Source of the DNA: Acridotheres tristis
Lineage: Eukaryota; Chordata; Aves; Passeriformes; Sturnidae
NCBI GenBank assembly: GCA_037013685.1
Contig: CM072886.1
Coordinates: forward strand, 28,899,080 to 28,963,079
Direction of reading: 5' to 3'
DNA: 64,000 nt
Part shown: positions 24,906-37,600 of the stretch, in pieces
Layout of the letters: every line of letters begins with the position of its first letter
How positions within the stretch are numbered: the stretch's first letter is position 1
Translations under genes and position numbers: made by a program
Notes under the pieces: model-generated
What the model was told of the DNA's origin: nothing
The model's database searches: none
What the model saw: the letters and a program-made list of their open reading frames with translations, nothing else

Positions 24906-26887
24906 GGGCCAGGGGCACCAGAGTGTGGCTGCAGGGTGGGAAATGGGATGTGACTCAGCCTGCTTCCTCCAGTCCTCCTACCCCAATTCACTGCCTTTAT
25001 CCAGACTAGTCATCAGTTCTATTTTCTTTTTGTCAAAAGATAATGATTCTTACTGAATAAACTCACCAGCCATTAACTGGTACTACTTTACTGATGGGTG
25101 CTTGAAGAAACAGGATATAGCATGAGAAATTTAGATGAAAGATCTTCTTTAGATGAAAGAACTTATTTCCTCAAGCAGGGACCTTTTCCTGACCAATCCT
25201 GCCTCTCTATAAGTACTGAATATACATTAATAGTATTAGAATTTCTGAAGAAGATCTGTAAGAAAAATTTAGTATGTGTTTGGTTTCTGTGTTTCTTCAT
25301 TGTGAACTTTTTCTCTTAGCCTGTTCAGCTACAGCAGATGTCGGGCAGCTTTTAGCTAAGCTCTGCAATTTGACTTCCAAATTGCTAAACACAGGGTTCT
25401 GAAGCCAGAGACATATTTAGAGTGTAGCAACAGGTCTCTTCAGTGCAGCACTATCTCCAGTGTCACTCACATGATTTCAGTGGTCCTAAATGAAGTTGGC
25501 AAAGCATGTGACTAGTAAATCAACTCAACTGCAGCAAAGCAAATGCTTTAGGCAGGTAGAGACAGGGATATTCGACCCTTTCTCTTGTCTTCCAGATGGG
25601 ACTGAGATTCAAAATTCCAGACTGTGGAGGTCATAGGTTGTGTTTGTTCACATTAGAATTGGGTCACTGCAGTTTATTTTTATACCTCCTTTTTCTTATC
25701 TTGCCCATACTCAGGCTGCTTATTGAACAAAGGCTGCCTGAGTAGAGTTAGAACCCAGCCTCTGCAAAGATCTAATTTAAAAAAACCAAAAAAACCTGAT
25801 CAGCTAGAAACCTATATTTTAAAGGAATTATCTGAATGAAAAAAGATATGCTTTTTCAAATGCTTTTCATTGCTTTGATAGTTGTCTATCGTTGAACTTA
25901 AGTACAGAGATGCACAAGTCCTTGAAGAAACCTGTATGTAAATACTGCAGATGAAAGCAGTTCTACACACACACAAAAAAAATAAATGCCCTGCTTCTAG
26001 GGAATATTCCTGCATTTGTGGATAGTACAGGTATTCACACTGCTTGTCCTAGATATCTGAGGCCTTCAAGACTGACAATCTACAAAGATAAATGTACTTT
26101 TAATACAAAGTATGTATTTCTAATTTTTTGAAACTATCATGTCATATCCCTTTCAAACAATCCTAAATGAGGCTCTGATTCTGAACATCTCAGGTATGCT
26201 CAAAACGAAGAACAGGATCCTTAGTTACTGAAGACAAGATATTCCCCTTTTTCTTCTATTTTTAAAGGATTTTAATGATAATGAAACTAAACAAACATTT
26301 CCAAATGCGTGAAATGGATTATCTGCCATTACTACATATCAAAACCTCCGTTCCAAGGTTAACTTAACAAAATTAGGTGGATGAAAAAGAAAAGAATTTC
26401 TTACAAGCAGAGCAGACTTACAAAGTGGGGAAACAGTAATTTATTATTTTATAACTAGAACTTAACAACTACTACTAAAAACAACTACTGAACAACTACT
26501 TGACGTGGACTGTACTGCACAGTTTCCCTGTATTTTAAGGACTAAGTACTTCAGTTGCAAGAATAGATGCAACTTTTTAAACATTTAATGGCTTTGTGCA
26601 AACTTTTTCACTCTTTCAGCGTCTGTGATGTGAGTAGTCTACACAAGTTATGATGATGATATAGCAACAATAACAGCATGGCTTTTACAAATATTTCTAA
26701 AGCACTAGTGACAGACTTAATGCTGCATGACAGCTCTGAAACGGGGAGTAACATGGTTATATCATGTCAGCTACTGTCTGAGATAGTGTTTACTGGTGGA
26801 TTTGAGGCTTGCTGTAAGTTATTTACAGAGGAGCATGGCATCATGCTCCCAGTATATAGTAACAGGACAGTGAATATGCACAAACCA
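24906..26887. other. non-coding sequence with one possible exon-like interval
   Basis: No repeat family recognised. A plus-strand interval at 25210-25253 has a very good pyrimidine tract and acceptor (CTGCCTCTCTATAAG) and a GTAAGA donor. Another at 26703-26813 has an acceptor after TTTCTAAAG, 36 open codons and a GCT-GTAAGTT donor. Neither frame yields a recognised protein and neither joins in phase to the exon at 39162, so they are recorded as candidates only. Confidence 0.35.
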
Positions 26888-27615
26888 CCTACTTTTTTTG
26901 TTTTGTTTTTGTTACTTGTTTTAAATTTGAATGTGTCAGGAGCTCACTATTCATCCATGCAGGCCTTTGCCTGACCTCCTGCCTTTCAGCTGGAAGGATC
27001 CTTGAAAAAGCAACTAGATCTTTTAGGCTACTCATTCCTCTGGGAGTATCTTATGGGATTCTTCCAAGTAACCCCCTGAAGAGGCCTGAAAAGCAGGGCT
27101 GTCATTCTGTCTATTGGATTTGTTTCCTTCTCTCAGGATCCTGAACTCCACAATGTCATGTGGAGTCACTGCAGCCAAAGTTACCCTACGTTTGTTCCTT
27201 ATTTGTCCATGTTAGGGAGTGACCACCAATGCCCTCCAGAAACCTCCTGGATGGCTTGTGCTCTACTCTGTTGTCTGTTTATCAGATAACTGGTGGTTCA
27301 AGTCATTCCTGATGAATAATTGCAAATGTGAAGGTGCTTCAGTTGTCGGAAGAGACCTCACTGATCAGATGGTCTGTGGGAGAAACCCACCAAACATTGT
27401 CCATTCTGATCTCCCCTCTCATCCCAGTCCATAAGCTTTCAACTGTGTCATTGTCCATGCCAGGGCAGAGTTTTGGGCATGCCTGTTGCTCTTACACATG
27501 AAGGGCTGTTCCCTTTGCTTGCTGTCCTGAGTCTGTCCACCCTAAAAAGCCTACATCCACCCATGACAGCTCTCCAGTCATGTGAGCTATCCTGCCATTC
27601 TCCTTCCCCCTGTCC
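26888..27615 (-). mobile_element. CR1 LINE fragment covering endonuclease/early RT region
   Basis: Read on the minus strand, this follows CR1 ORF2 from the endonuclease domain (the block equivalent to GGATGGCTCACATGACTGGA, here decayed, near 27570-27600) through CCTCCTGGATGGCTTGTG and GGATCCTGAACTCC (27135-27150 on plus), to GGCCTGCATGGATGAA near 26955. Frames are broken by indels and stops, so it is a dead copy. The element's 3' half is absent; at its 3' side the CR1 match ends at about 26928 and is followed directly by an A-rich tract (26891-26928 on the minus strand). Confidence 0.85.
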
Positions 27616-28365
27616 ATGCCCTGTGCTGTGGATGTTAGTTCAGGAAGTGAAGAGGTACTCAGCTCTGCTGATTTAAAAGAAAAGGTATAAAATCAATCCC
27701 AGTCTGTCATATTTTTCCTCTCATCAGTTTCTTCTTTCCCCTTTCTGCCTTGTTTTGGAGGTCTGCCTTATCCCTCTCTTCAATCAATTTTTACTTACCA
27801 AACCTGTTCTACCACTTCACTCACAAGCTGATCAGCTGGGGAGGTAAAATGGCTTCATCTTGTTGGCCATTGCTTTATAGGTGGTTACTAATTTAGGTTT
27901 ATCCTCTCTACTCATAGATTACTCATAGATTACTTCACAACTTGTAGAATTTGAAATTTTATTTCCAGTTTGATTCTTAGGGAACAATGCATTAAAATCA
28001 TACTGGGAACAGGCTTGCAGACTTGTGAACATATGGCATGATTTGGTCAATCATGTTGTGTCAGAGTACTAACACAAAAATAGTATGTAATAAGCTTGTT
28101 CTGCATTAAAGAACTGACAGGTGTTTGTGTAAGGGGAGGTATTAAAGGGGTCTCCCTTTCTGCCATAGACTGCAGGATATGCATCTTTTATGTACTTCTT
28201 GTTGTAACTCTGATAGGGAGATTTTTTTAAAAATATGATATCTGTATAAACTGCTCTGGGAAATCAGATTACACAAACCATCAGTGTCTGAAGAAGATAA
28301 GTATTCAAAGGACTGGTCAATGACCACCTGCAGTATTCACTGCTGTCCTCATCTGTCACAGCTGC
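27616..28365. other. non-coding spacer
   Basis: Pyrimidine-rich stretches around 27600-27800 and an 11-bp tandem duplication (ACTCATAGATT) at about 27910-27932 are the only visible structure. No gene or repeat family recognised. Confidence 0.5.
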
Positions 28366-28370
28366 CTTAA
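28366..28370. repeat. 5-bp target-site duplication, left copy (CTTAA)
   Basis: CTTAA immediately precedes the TG of the solo LTR and is repeated exactly after its terminal CA at 28994-28998. Five-base duplications are typical of ERVL-class integration. Confidence 0.7.
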
Positions 28371-28993
28371 TGCAGAGATTACTTTTCTACAGGGCAGCAG
28401 AGGACTTGTCAGCACTTTCAAGTTACTTGTTGGGATGGAATGAACTTTCCTCACAGCAGCATTGCAGTGCTGAGGCTTGTCTGTGTAGCCCAACCAGTGC
28501 TGATAACTCACCAGTGTTTTGGTTATTGCACAGCAATGCTTGCACAGCATCAAGGCTGTCTCTTCACCCCCCCTGCCAAAGGCCAGCAGGCTGTGGGGTT
28601 GAGAGGCTGGGAGAGCCGTCCCACACTCACCACAGGGATTTTCCATACAATGTGATAACATGTCCAGCAATAAAAGGTAGGGGGTGGGGGTGTGGAGAAG
28701 GTGGAAATGGACAACATTTTTTAAGGTATTTGTCTTCTGAAGTGACTTCTATAAATACTGAGACTCTGCTTCCCAGAAAATGGCTGGACCATGACTGCTG
28801 ATATGAAGTAGAGAACAAATCTACCTCTTTCTTTTAGTTTTTGTCTATGCTTCTATGTACAGCCTTTGCTTCTTTCATTAAAGTGCCTTTATCTTGACCC
28901 ACGAGCTTTTAATCTTTTCTGCCCGCCTTGATGAGGAGGGGAGCTGAGAGAGCAATTTGGTGGGCACCTGGCAGTCAAAGTCAACTCACCACA
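28371..28993 (+). mobile_element. solo LTR, ERVL-like, complete ends
   Basis: The element runs from TGCAGAGATT to CTCACCACA and is bracketed by exact CTTAA repeats. Its body matches a well-known avian LTR family: TTGTTGGGATGGAATGAACT, a TTGCACAGCAATGCTTGCAC block, GGGATTTTCCATACAATGTG, a TATA-equivalent CAGCAATAAAAGG, the TTTGTCTTCTGAAGTGACTT block, GAAAATGGCTGGACC, ATTAAA (28877-28882) and TTTATCTTGACCCACGAGC. The order of TATA-like box and polyadenylation signal gives plus orientation. No internal retroviral sequence is present. The first ~50 bp are not part of the family as I recall it, so the 5' end could be a subfamily variant. Confidence 0.85.
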
Positions 28994-28998
28994 CTTAA
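28994..28998. repeat. 5-bp target-site duplication, right copy (CTTAA)
   Basis: Exact copy of the pentamer at 28366-28370, directly after the terminal CA of the LTR. Confidence 0.7.
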
Positions 28999-29937
28999 CA
29001 TAACTAATGAGAATTTAAATACAAATAAAAAAATGAAATTCAGAATTCGTGCAGCAGGTATAGAGGGCAGTAGATATTTATTAGATTTAAAATACATCTA
29101 GGATGAAATCAACCAGCTAATGAATTTGTTGAGACTTGCAATACACAGGCAGACCCAATGGACTGAAAGTGACTGCCAAATGAAAAATTGGCACCCTGGT
29201 TTCAATAATACTTGCTCAGACTATTGATCACCATTAACAGGGTGAGAATAACATATGCCAGTAATGATCTATAGCTCCTTTCTGATTTTTAAATGGATTT
29301 ATATCAGTCAATAAATTATACGCATCATCAGATTCCATTTGTAATCTATATCAAATGTGTATTCCTTTGCCAGTGTTCAAAGATTATGCTGTTTTCTGGT
29401 ACCTGGGTCCTGAATATTGTAATAGTAAAGCTGTCTATCTTGAATATAAATGTAACCAATATTAACACCAAGGATTTAACTCTAGGTGGCAGTTTAATCC
29501 ATATTTTTTAAAATGCAGTCTTAGCAGAAGCATAGTGATCAGCACCCTTTTGTAAATGCAATATTATAAATGCTGAGAGAGAAAACAAATAAAGCTCTAG
29601 TGACAGTTATTCTGATTTTTTAAATATATTTCTTCCTATAGCCATGTCACTGACCAAATGGATTTTAGAGGGTATGACTAGAATTTTACTTTCCTGAATT
29701 ATTAGTGTTTTCTATAATCTGAGATGGCCTGATACTGCCTCTAAAACACCTCTGCAATTCTTCTTTTACCATATTTTTGGCCCAAACAGTCAGTAATTAT
29801 TAAATAAATAGTCTCTAAGAGTCTTACTACTGCTGTTTCAAGTATATGATGTTGGTTGCTGCTCCTGACCAGTCTGCATCCTTTTTTCCAGCCCCTGGCT
29901 GCATTACTTACTGTTGAAGGTTCTGATGTTCAGGATA
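28999..29937. other. non-coding spacer, nothing recognised
   Basis: AT-rich sequence between a solo LTR and a short CR1 scrap. No exon pair, RNA gene or repeat family was seen. Confidence 0.5.
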
Positions 29938-30050
29938 TGCAGGACCATAAAATAATTCAGGCTGGAAAGGAAAAGCCCTGGAGGGTACTAGTCCTACCTT
30001 CTGCTCAAGGCATGGTCAGCTGGGAGCCAGGCCAGGTTATTCTGCAGAGA
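29938..30050 (-). mobile_element. CR1 3'-end fragment
   Basis: The plus strand reads ACCATAAAATAATTCAGGCT, GGAAAGGAAAAGCCCTGGAG, then ACTAGTCCTACCTTCTGCTC and AAGGCATGGTCAGCTGGGA. This is the reverse complement of the CR1 3' UTR and 3' terminus with about one-fifth of sites changed. It is a short, old, 5'-truncated copy. Confidence 0.8.
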
Positions 30051-33000
30051 AGTTAATTTTGCAGACTGATTACATCGGTGTTCAATTACACATGCAAAAA
30101 AAAAGCCAAGGGAAAGGAATGTCCATCCTTCATTTTAATAGGAAGTAATTATTGAGACTGACAGTGTAACTCATAACTGACACTCAGTGGATAATACTGC
30201 GTGTTATGTGTTAGGAAAACTGAACAGATTTCCTTTTTATCCTACATAGACCTGAACTATAAGAAGAATTTTAATAGTGGTCTCAAATAACATACCATGA
30301 CATTTCAGGCATATATTTGAAATGCAGCAATGATCAAGACCTGTGATTTTCAGTTGGAAAATCTAAAATTTAAAATTCCATCAGTTATTGCTGATGGACT
30401 AAACTCTGGTTTAGTAAATAAGAAGGCAAGAAGTACGATTAAAAGAAAATGTTCAAAGTTAGGTAGCAGAGGAGAAGGAAGTAAAATTATCAAGAAAGAA
30501 ACTGATATATAAACTTTTTTTTCTTTTTTTTTTCTTTTAATTGATTCAATAGCAAACAATCCCATCCTGCTATAAGTGATGTCAGTGACAAAATATTCTG
30601 TGACTTCAGCTGTGGCCACATCAGACTCGCTCCAGCACCATTAACTGAGGTGGGAACAGTAAATGCTACCCAATCAACATGCAGGGTTTACCATAGGTCA
30701 GATGCTTGGTTTAAATTAGGAAAAGCCCTGGCTTATTATAAATGAAATATGAAATTATATTTTTTTGTCATAAAATCCCTGTGGGATAGTAATTCAGCCT
30801 TAATATACTTTGGGTGATGTTCAATATTTCTAAAATTAGCTACATATTCCAAAGCTAAATATTGTTTTCAAAAGTGACTAAATATTTAGGGGAGAGTCTA
30901 AGGAACTCTGTCACTGCATGCATTGCAGCTGATCCAAGCCTGTTATGTAACATGAGTCTTGCTGACAAGACTGAGACTTTCTAATTTTTAATTTAAATAG
31001 ATCTTTAAAGGCAATTTGAGTTTTTGGATAGCTACGCCTATTTCAAAATGCAGCGTTGCAATATCATAGATATCCAATCCCAAGCTCATCTCTAATTCAG
31101 GTGAGTCTGGTTACTACAGAATATAATGGACTGCTGCAAGTGATTATGGGAAGTAGTCCCAACAATTTACTTCATTTTAAGAGTCAGAAACTCTCTGTGG
31201 ATGACCATTGTAATCCTTGCAGGCAATCTAAGTTCTTTGAATGAAGTAAGGGAATTTTAACTTTTCACAGTAATACAAGTTTTCATTTTAAGTATTACTC
31301 TATTTGAAAGCATATCAGACTGTACACAATCTAGCTGGAATAGAGAGACATGGGCATAAAACTGGCATGTGAGGTGCCTAAAATCTAACCTAATTTCTAA
31401 TGTTTATGCAACTCTTGGTAAGATGCCAAAAACAAGCTCTAATAAGCCTAAAACAAGTTTTCATAGATTTTTTTTTCACTGATGACAATTTAAATCAAGG
31501 CATGATCCCTAATCTACTTCAGTCATCTCTCTTTTCAAAATCCCCATTCTCTTTCTGTTCTCGTGCCTACTGGGCCCTGAGAGCACCACTAGTTCTTGAC
31601 ATGGTGTCATTAAAAAGGTTGCCAGTTTGGTTTAAATTCTATTAAACTTTTCCATACAGTATGGGGTCTCTTAAGGTTCAGCTTTTTTGTTTTATTTTAA
31701 TTGTGAAAATAAAAAAATCCTGATCTCTCAGGCTTCTGGTTTGAAAGGACTTCATTACCAGGGTTTCTTCTGTCTGTTTCCAGATTGAGAAACTAAGTTG
31801 AGTCCTTTCAATGAATACCTTCTTGAATGGGTAGACATACTGTCACTTAGATTTTTCCTCAAAAATACATACTACAGGAAAAGAATGACAGGCCAGTTTA
31901 GATTGTTGAGTATAAGTTCTAGATGGTACTTTTTTCAGTTTTGGAAGTTTTGTGTCTACATGGGAATATGTTAGAAATGTCACCACCTCCATAGGAGAAA
32001 GCATGATGGTAAAACATGATTTACCATGGGTTGGATTTTCCTGAAATTATGTTTATAGAGAAGTTAAGGCAGCCAGGGCTGGTTTTGTTTAAGGCACTCT
32101 CATTTTAAAGCATCCAGTTGTAGGTCAAAACCACTCTAAGCATTGATATTATTTAAAATTATCTTGATTTATCATTACTACAACTCATCAAAACATTGTC
32201 CAGTTCTTTTGATTTAACTGCTGAAATTGCAGTATTTCTATTACTACATGAAGAACAGAGTGAAATTATCTTTTAAAAGAGGCTAGTTAGGAAAGGTACA
32301 CATTTCTATGGAAAAACAAATTGCCTTAAAGTAACTCAGTAGTTACTTTTATGCTCTTCTACAGTTTAAACTGTCATGCTCATTCCCTACATCTCATATT
32401 CTGTTAACTCCCTGAATTCATACTACTACAGAAGCATGTTAGAAACTTGTCATTGATAAAATGACAGGACAGAAATAAACGGTGAGAAAGGTAAACTAAA
32501 GTCAATAGAACAAGTATCCATCTTTCTCTCATTCTCCCCTTGTGCTAAACACATTTGTTATAGCTACCACTGTACCTTTTCTCGTGCTGCAGAATTCCTC
32601 CTGAGGTGCACATCTTCAAGTAGATTTCCAAATGTGCTAATAGGAAGCCTCATTCCTTGAGAAGACTCTGAATGAAATTCAGAAAAAAAAAATTAACCTG
32701 TGTTTAAAAAAAACAAATAGGTTTATAACCTGAAACAGCTTTCTCTGCTCTCCTTTAAACCTCAGTATAGAAACACTATTAGAAACACTATGCTCTGTTA
32801 TCTTCTGTACAGATCACTGCTCTTAGCATTAGGCTATCCATTGCCTGTAGTCCTGTGTTCTCTGTTATGAAAATAAGAAATTGTAGTAGACTTTTCCTGC
32901 CTAGTAGTTGAAATCATGGCAGGTTTTATTTTGACACAATAGTTTCGTGGATTGATTCTCCATTGTTTTGGTTGTTTCTATGATTGATTAATAATTTGTA

Positions 33001-34120
33001 TTTATCATTGCCATGAAATGTGACTATTTTTCATTAGAAGTTTGAGCTCTTAGCAGGTCCCAGGGCTGTTTTAGAGATATGAAAGTTTCTTATTCATAAA
33101 AATTCAAAGATCTTTGAAAAACCGATTTGATTCCAAAATATTACTTTTGAGCAATAAAAAATATTTGAAAAATGAGAGCATTCAGCTGTTTCAGTAAAGC
33201 TATAATAATAATAATAATAATAATAAAGGACCTACCTAAGTATTTATTGTTTTAGATACAGAATACAAAGAGAGGGGAAAATGTCTCTCTGAAGCAGTGA
33301 GAGTTATCAGAGAAACACAGGCCTGAAAATGAGAAAAATCCCAATCAAAATGCAGTTGTTATTCCCCTTACAGAAAAGTAAAAGTGGATTCCCAAAAGAA
33401 AGGAATCTGTGTTGTGAATTGGTTTGCAGCAATCTATCACAAATAGAGGTAATTAACAAAATTTTTCTTATTATTTTATATAATTTATTTTATTCATGAG
33501 CTAATTCAAGTATTATTTATGATAACATTTTGACTCACTAAAGTGACTAATCTTTTTTCTGGAATTATGCATTTGCTGATGTTCTCTAATATTTCAGGAA
33601 CTGCTCAGTTACTATCAGCATCCAAACCATACTGAATTCTGTAGCAGTTGGCTACTTAGGTTTTCTGAAAATTTCAACCTTAAGTCAGCATCTCAACGAT
33701 TTAAAGGAAAGTTATTTTTCTGAAATAAAGCAAATATTGTAACAGTACTTCTGGCAGCATTATAAAGAGGAATAGATGCAACCTTGAGAGGTGATGTAAT
33801 CAATCCATCTGAACAGAACAGGAATATTTGCCAGGTCTCCTGCAGTCTCTATTGTTGTTAATTGATTCTAGTGTGATGTTTGGCTTTTTCATAGCAGCAT
33901 GAAACTGCTAACCCATGCTCACTTTCAAATAGGATATAACTCTCAGCTCTTGTTTCAAATTACCTTAACTGAAATACTGTATCTTTGTACTCTTCTTGCC
34001 CAAGCATAGTATTTTTATTTTTGTAATTGTATGTCATCTTTTTTTCATGTTTCTCTGCTAATCTCTCAGTAGGAATTTGAGTTATGATCTTCTGCTTCAG
34101 CAAATCTACAGTTCCTTTTA
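30051..34120. other. non-coding sequence with simple repeats
   Basis: AT-rich sequence with a pyrimidine run at 30512-30540 and a TAA trinucleotide microsatellite at 33201-33226. A strong plus-strand donor string (TTCAG-GTGAGTC) occurs at 31095-31105, but the possible exon upstream of it is only 47 bp and has no convincing frame. No gene is supported. Confidence 0.5.
33201..33226. repeat. TAA trinucleotide microsatellite
   Basis: About eight and a half perfect TAA units in a row. Likely length-polymorphic. Confidence 0.95.
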
Positions 34121-34124
34121 CGCC

Positions 34125-34665
34125 TGTTTTTTCTTCAGATATAATAACCCCATTCCCTCGGGTCCTGTCCCTGGTCTCCACAGAGATCAGTGCCTGTCCT
34201 TCCTCAATGAAGAAGTTGTTACTGCAATGCAGTCTCTCCTCAGCCTCCTCTTCTCCAGGCTGAACAGTCCAAGTGACCTCAGTAGCTCCGAATATAATTT
34301 CCCCTCAAGGCCTTTCACCATCTTTGTGCCCTCCTTTGGACACTCTCTTTCCTACACTGTGGCACCCAAAACTGCCCCCATCACTCGAGGTGAGGCTGCC
34401 CCAGCTCAGAGCAGAGCAGGACAATCCCCTCCTTTGCCTGGCTGTGATGCTGTGCCTGATGTCCCCAGGACAGGGTTGGCCCTCCTTGCTCCAGGGCACT
34501 GCTGGCTCCTGTTCAACCTGACAGTGACCAGGATCCCCAGATCCCTTTCTGCAGAGCTGCTCTGCAGCATCCCATTCCCCAAACTGTCTGTACATCCAGA
34601 GTTGCACTGTCCCAGCTGCAGAATCTGGCACTTGTCCTTGTTTAACTTCATATGGTTGGTACGAA
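34125..34665 (-). mobile_element. CR1 LINE fragment, C-terminal RT region of ORF2
   Basis: The minus strand encodes a near-continuous CR1 ORF2 C-terminal stretch: residues like LNKDKCQILQLG, then SSSAERDLGILV and LNRSQQCPGARRAN, the conserved end of the CR1 reverse-transcriptase ORF. Further on come GGCTGAACAGTCC-type (plus strand) 3' sequences. It is 5'-truncated at about 34665 and has lost the terminal octamer repeats near 34125. Internal indels disrupt the frame, so it is inactive. Its GC content is much higher than its surroundings, as expected for CR1. Confidence 0.9.
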
Positions 34666-37600
34666 GCATTGCCCACCCAACCTAATTTATTATTTAAAAA
34701 GCCTTAGCCACAAGAACCGAACTGCTTGCTTATTCCTCGCTGCATCATTTATTCATGTGTGTGAAATACAATCTTTTGGCAGATCTAATGTCTTGTGGAA
34801 AATGCACATTGGATTACTGCACAGTGTTGCTACATTCGTGTAGTATTCATTTCAGAATGTGTTTTACTTTAGGTAAACTTGCCTGGGTTGTTTTGTTCAC
34901 GGAGCTGAACGTTACAGAAGAAACCTTCTGAGAAAACAATGAACAATACCATTTAGGCAAATGGTTAATTTTATCTTTGTTTTGCCAAGTCACAATTCAT
35001 TGTCTTTCTTGATGTTGCAAAACTAATTGGCTTTTATCACAGTTACTTTACCTCCAAAGGCACATAAAATTAATGCAAAATAAACATCACCATGATCAAA
35101 GATGGCTTGATTAAAAAAGTAATAGATTCACATGAAGTTGATGTTGAAACCTGCAACAGACTGTCTCAGAATTATAAATCAAAAAGTTTTTCTGGTTATA
35201 TATGGCTCTAGTTTATTATTTTACATTTGCTTTAACCTTGGAGCACCCTTAATGAATCTACTCTGCAAGTGATTAATACAACTGAAAAAATAAACTATGG
35301 AAAAACAATGTTATATTTAATGACTAATTATCAGGCTACTTGTTTACAGCTTTTAAAATATTTTTTTATTCATATAAATAAATCAAAGCCTGTTGAACTC
35401 TCTGTTGTATATGAAACATGATCCTATTTGACTGTGATACTTCCAGGGGGAGTCTGTCACTTCCAAGAAATTACACTTTGAACTGCAAAATCTCCAGCCT
35501 TTTATTTTCCTCCATTCAGTCCCTCTTATATTTGCTGTTTGCAGGAAGATCCTTTTGAATATGTGAGTAATGTAATTTCTCTCCTCAGAATTCATATTGG
35601 AACAAATTTGTATATAAAATTCCTTCTAAAATATCTGAAATAACTTTGGCAGTTGCTATTGAGTCTGAGTGAAAGAAGGCTTATTAGGCATGACCACTGA
35701 GGGGTCAGGATCATTATTTGACTTTTTAAATTTAAAAATGAAAATCCCAGTGACTTAATGTAATCTCAGTCTTTAAAGAAGAGTGCAGAAACATTATTGG
35801 AAAAATAGACATTTCAACTCGAAGGAAATAAGTTATATTTAATCAAAAGTGGCAGCTAGTTTTATGTGAAGCAAGTAAAATTCTAGAAAAGTTGAAGAAA
35901 GATATATATTTACATGGGATTTGTATTTGAAGACTTGACAGTTACTCTGTACAGGATAATTGATTTTAGAAAAGATGATTCTTAATTAAATTGAATGGCT
36001 TAGAGACTGTTTTTGTGGGAAATATCTAAGAGTAAAACCCACACAGAAGTAGGATAAGTTCAGAAATCATTGTGGTTTACAAATTCATACACTAACACTT
36101 GAAAACCAGACAAATATGTAGAAGACTACAGTAAAGAGGAAAGAGATTAATTATTCCTCACATGCACAGGTGATTGTACAAGGAGTCTGGAATTTAAACT
36201 GTGAGAGATGGTGCTTATATGAGTGTACTCATTCCTGGAGAACAGGGAAAGAGAAGCTTCTCTTCAAATTATTTCTGGAGAAGGCAAAGCCTTTCTCTTT
36301 CTTAAGACCTTCATCACAGAGGATCCAAACAGGACATGTTGATATCCAATAAAGAATATATTGGAGATTACAGGATTAATTAGATGCATCTATATTTAAT
36401 ATTTTCTATAATATTTGTGTGATATTAAATGCCTCAGAGAGAATGTGTCAGGGTATTGATGAGGGAGCCTGAGTGAATCTAAAACCTTATGAAGAAGTTA
36501 TACAAGGAATTCAAATATTCATATGCAAATTTCCAGAAAAGCCTGCAATTATTTCAGATGAATTCTGTTTATTTTAGATGCAGTTTTTCATTTCCAGTGC
36601 TTCAAACCACAACTGAGGTATGCAGTTTTTGATGTTGTTTTACCAACAGCTTTGTCTATTTTCATATAACATGGTGGTTGAATTATGCTGCCATCAGTAA
36701 ACCAATTCTGTTCTGTATTGTCAAAGACAGAATTAGTGTATAAATTGTGTGCAGGCAATCTGGACACAACTAAATTGTAGAGATTATGCTTTCTGAGCTG
36801 ATGGTCTGCACAGCCTTCACTGATAGTTACCAGAAACTCCAGCCTCAGCATAGAGGCTATAAGGTCAGATAGTGGCTTTGAGGTTTGGGGGTTTTTTTTT
36901 GTTTCTTTTTTTTTTTTTTTTTGCTAGGCAAAAAGAATTGCTCTTTTCGTAGGTAACAATGAGTCACCAAACTGCCTCAGCCCTTCTGCAAAGAGAAAGT
37001 TTAGATTAGACAAGGCCACTCTTGTGGTAACGATTACTAAGTACTAAAATAGATGTCACGGGAGGTTGTGTAATCATCTCCTTTAGAGGTTTTTGAGAGC
37101 AATGATAAAGTAAAATCTCTCTCAAGTCTGACAAGGACAACTTATCTATTTTTCAGTGATACATGTCTTATCTTCTAAAATCCAGCACAAATAGCATTTT
37201 ATAGAAAATAAAATGCAGTATATTTAATATTGGTGACATGGGGCATTCAGAATACTTCCAGCCTTTCCCATAAAACCCTGAGCACGTGATAAAGATGAAC
37301 TGAACTCTAGTACCCATTTAACTTTTTCAAATAAATAGTTTAATCTTAGAGAGAAAAACTGCAGAACAGAATTAATTTGTTGCCTGTGTACTTGTAGTCA
37401 TCTTTTTATAGTCACAGAACATGAACATCGCTATCTTTAAGAACAATAAACAACCACAGCTGCATCCCCTGCAGTTGAATTAGTAAACAGAAGGTAAAAC
37501 TTTTCTCAAACAGCATCTAAGTCATCCTGTAATGAGGGAATTACTGGGGAACAAACATAATCGAGAAACATAACCATTTGAGATAAATATGTTTTCATCT

